This document shows positions 62,977 through 64,000 of a DNA stretch of 64,000 bases, in pieces. The first letter of the stretch is position 1. The number at the start of each line of letters is the position of its first letter. Source of the stretch: Chitinophaga agri (GTDB lineage: Bacteria; Bacteroidota; Bacteroidia; Chitinophagales; Chitinophagaceae); assembly GCF_010093065.1 (NCBI RefSeq), contig NZ_CP048113.1, positions 1,116,001-1,180,000 on the forward strand. The letters run 5' to 3'. The translations under genes were made by a program, and so were the position numbers. A model generated the notes under the pieces. It had not been told where the DNA came from, did not search any database, and was given only the letters and a program-made list of their open reading frames with translations.

Positions 62977-64000
62977 TCATGGAACGCCCGCTTACACGTA
63001 ATATCCATCCGGACCGTCCGCCGCTCAACCTGAAAGAATACGAGCGGACAGGTGGCTATGTCGCATTACGCAAGGTATGCAGCAGTATGAATCCTGCTGC
63101 TGTCCAGGAACTCGTAAAGGATAGTAACCTCAAGGGACGTGGTGGCGCAGGTTTCAGTACAGGCATGAAGTGGGGCCTTATACCGATGGGTGATAAAGCC
63201 GCCCATCCGACATATCTGATCGCTAACGCGGATGAAATGGAACCCGGTACATTCAAAGACCGGCTGTTACTCGAAGGAAATCCGCATCAGCTCATAGAAG
63301 GGATGATACTCGCTGCCTATGCCATACAGGCCGATATCGCCTATGTCTTCCTTCGCTGGGCCTATCATAAGGCCGCCGGTCTGATACGGAAAAGTATCCA
63401 GGAAGCGTATGATGCCGGCTATCTCGGAAAGGATATACTTGGCAGTGGCTTTCACCTGGAGATGCACCTGCACACGGGTGTAGGCCGTTACATGTGTGGT
63501 GAGGAAACTGCGTTGTTAAATGCGCTGGAAGGTAAGCGTGCCACACCAAGGGCGAAACCGCCCTTTCCACAGATCAGCGGACTGTTTGGCAAGCCCACTA
63601 TCGTCAATAATGTTGAGACACTTTGCTGCGTACCGCATATTGTCAATAATGGTGCGGACTGGTTCAAAGGGCTGAGCTATAGTGATGATGGCGGTACCAA
63701 AGTGTATGGTGTGAGTGGTAAGGTAAAGCGCCCGGGCGCCTGGGAACTGCCCATGGGGGTGACGATGCGGGAGCTGATAGAAGAGCATGCAGGAGGTATG
63801 AAAGCCGGCTGTTCGCTGAGAGGGGTCTTACCCGGAGGGGCATCGACTGACTTTCTCACTACGCAGCACCTGGATATTAAGATGGATTATAAGTCCGTAG
63901 CAGCTGCCGGCAGCAGACTAGGTACCGGCACTATGATCGTATTAGACGATTCGACATGTCCCGTTGGGTTCGTACATAACCTGCAGCACTTCTTCGCACA
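62973..64000 (+). CDS. nuoF: NADH-quinone oxidoreductase subunit F (3' end beyond window)
   Basis: The open frame begins at ATG 62973 (overlapping the nuoE stop) or, two codons later, ATG 62979 (MERPLTRNIHPDRPP), and runs off the window end. It has the FMN/NADH site GRGGAGFSTGMKWGLIPMG, NADEMEPGTFKDR, and GRYMCGEETALLNALEGKR. The later PRAKPPFPQISGLFGKPTIV and NNVETL are also typical. The N3 4Fe-4S Cys cluster lies beyond the window. NuoF oxidises NADH in the peripheral arm. Confidence 0.95.
   Translation, partial: MIMERPLTRNIHPDRPPLNLKEYERTGGYVALRKVCSSMNPAAVQELVKDSNLKGRGGAGFSTGMKWGLIPMGDKAAHPTYLIANADEMEPGTFKDRLLLEGNPHQLIEGMILAAYAIQADIAYVFLRWAYHKAAGLIRKSIQEAYDAGYLGKDILGSGFHLEMHLHTGVGRYMCGEETALLNALEGKRATPRAKPPFPQISGLFGKPTIVNNVETLCCVPHIVNNGADWFKGLSYSDDGGTKVYGVSGKVKRPGAWELPMGVTMRELIEEHAGGMKAGCSLRGVLPGGASTDFLTTQHLDIKMDYKSVAAAGSRLGTGTMIVLDDSTCPVGFVHNLQHFFA

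Overview
The window looks like a chromosomal segment from a Bacteroidota bacterium, most likely a Chitinophagaceae member close to Chitinophaga. This is inferred from the single-sheath contractile injection system with the Bacteroidota-type tape-measure, DUF5908 and Pvc16_N proteins, from a promoter matching the Bacteroidota -33/-7 consensus, from weak or absent Shine-Dalgarno sequences, and from PepSY-like and secreted GH88/GH105-type proteins. No rRNA, tRNA, CRISPR array, integrase or transposase was seen.

Region 1 (1-13.3 kb) is mostly small-molecule metabolism and regulation. It holds the 3' part of a Gal80-like Gfo/Idh/MocA oxidoreductase, a tautomerase, a secreted HSL-type esterase, an NTF2/SnoaL-like protein, two paralogous medium-chain quinone-type oxidoreductases around an HxlR regulator, an AraC regulator, a very large sigma-54 activator with five tandem GAF-like units, a secreted GH88/GH105 hydrolase and a TPR protein.

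Region 2 (13.5-30.4 kb) is a two-gene Tc (toxin complex) locus. A TcB-TcC fusion (SpvB, FG-GAP-like repeats, RHS core and a novel-looking C-terminal payload) is followed 30 nt later by a 3034-residue TcA. The payload carries seven 11-residue Trp-rich repeats, a hydrophobic segment and an HEEGH motif.

Region 3 (30.8-35.0 kb) has a FabH-like ketosynthase III and two secreted L,D-transpeptidases of different families, separated by strong hairpins.

Region 4 (35.1-57.3 kb) is an extracellular contractile injection system (eCIS, Afp/PVC/AlgoCIS-like). Fifteen minus-strand genes run from 53734 to 35102: Pvc16-like terminator, unknown protein, sheath, two tube proteins, DUF5908, LysM/Afp7, VgrG/Afp8, PAAR, gp25, Afp11/J, fibre-like protein, Afp12-like, tape measure, AAA+ ATPase. 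Divergent from it is a membrane protein with a GH18-like fold whose catalytic motif is destroyed. Beyond that is a DUF4157 (eCIS_core) protein, the usual hallmark of eCIS-associated cargo. The contractile machine, the Tc toxin and the cell-wall enzymes together suggest a roughly 43-kb toxin-delivery and envelope island. The functional coupling is an inference.

Region 5 (57.6-64 kb) returns to housekeeping genes: a PepSY-like secreted protein, an unknown protein, a CBS-domain protein and the start of a complex I operon (nuoA, nuoB, fused nuoCD, nuoE, partial nuoF). The fused CD and the NuoB sequence resemble the gammaproteobacterial form of the enzyme.
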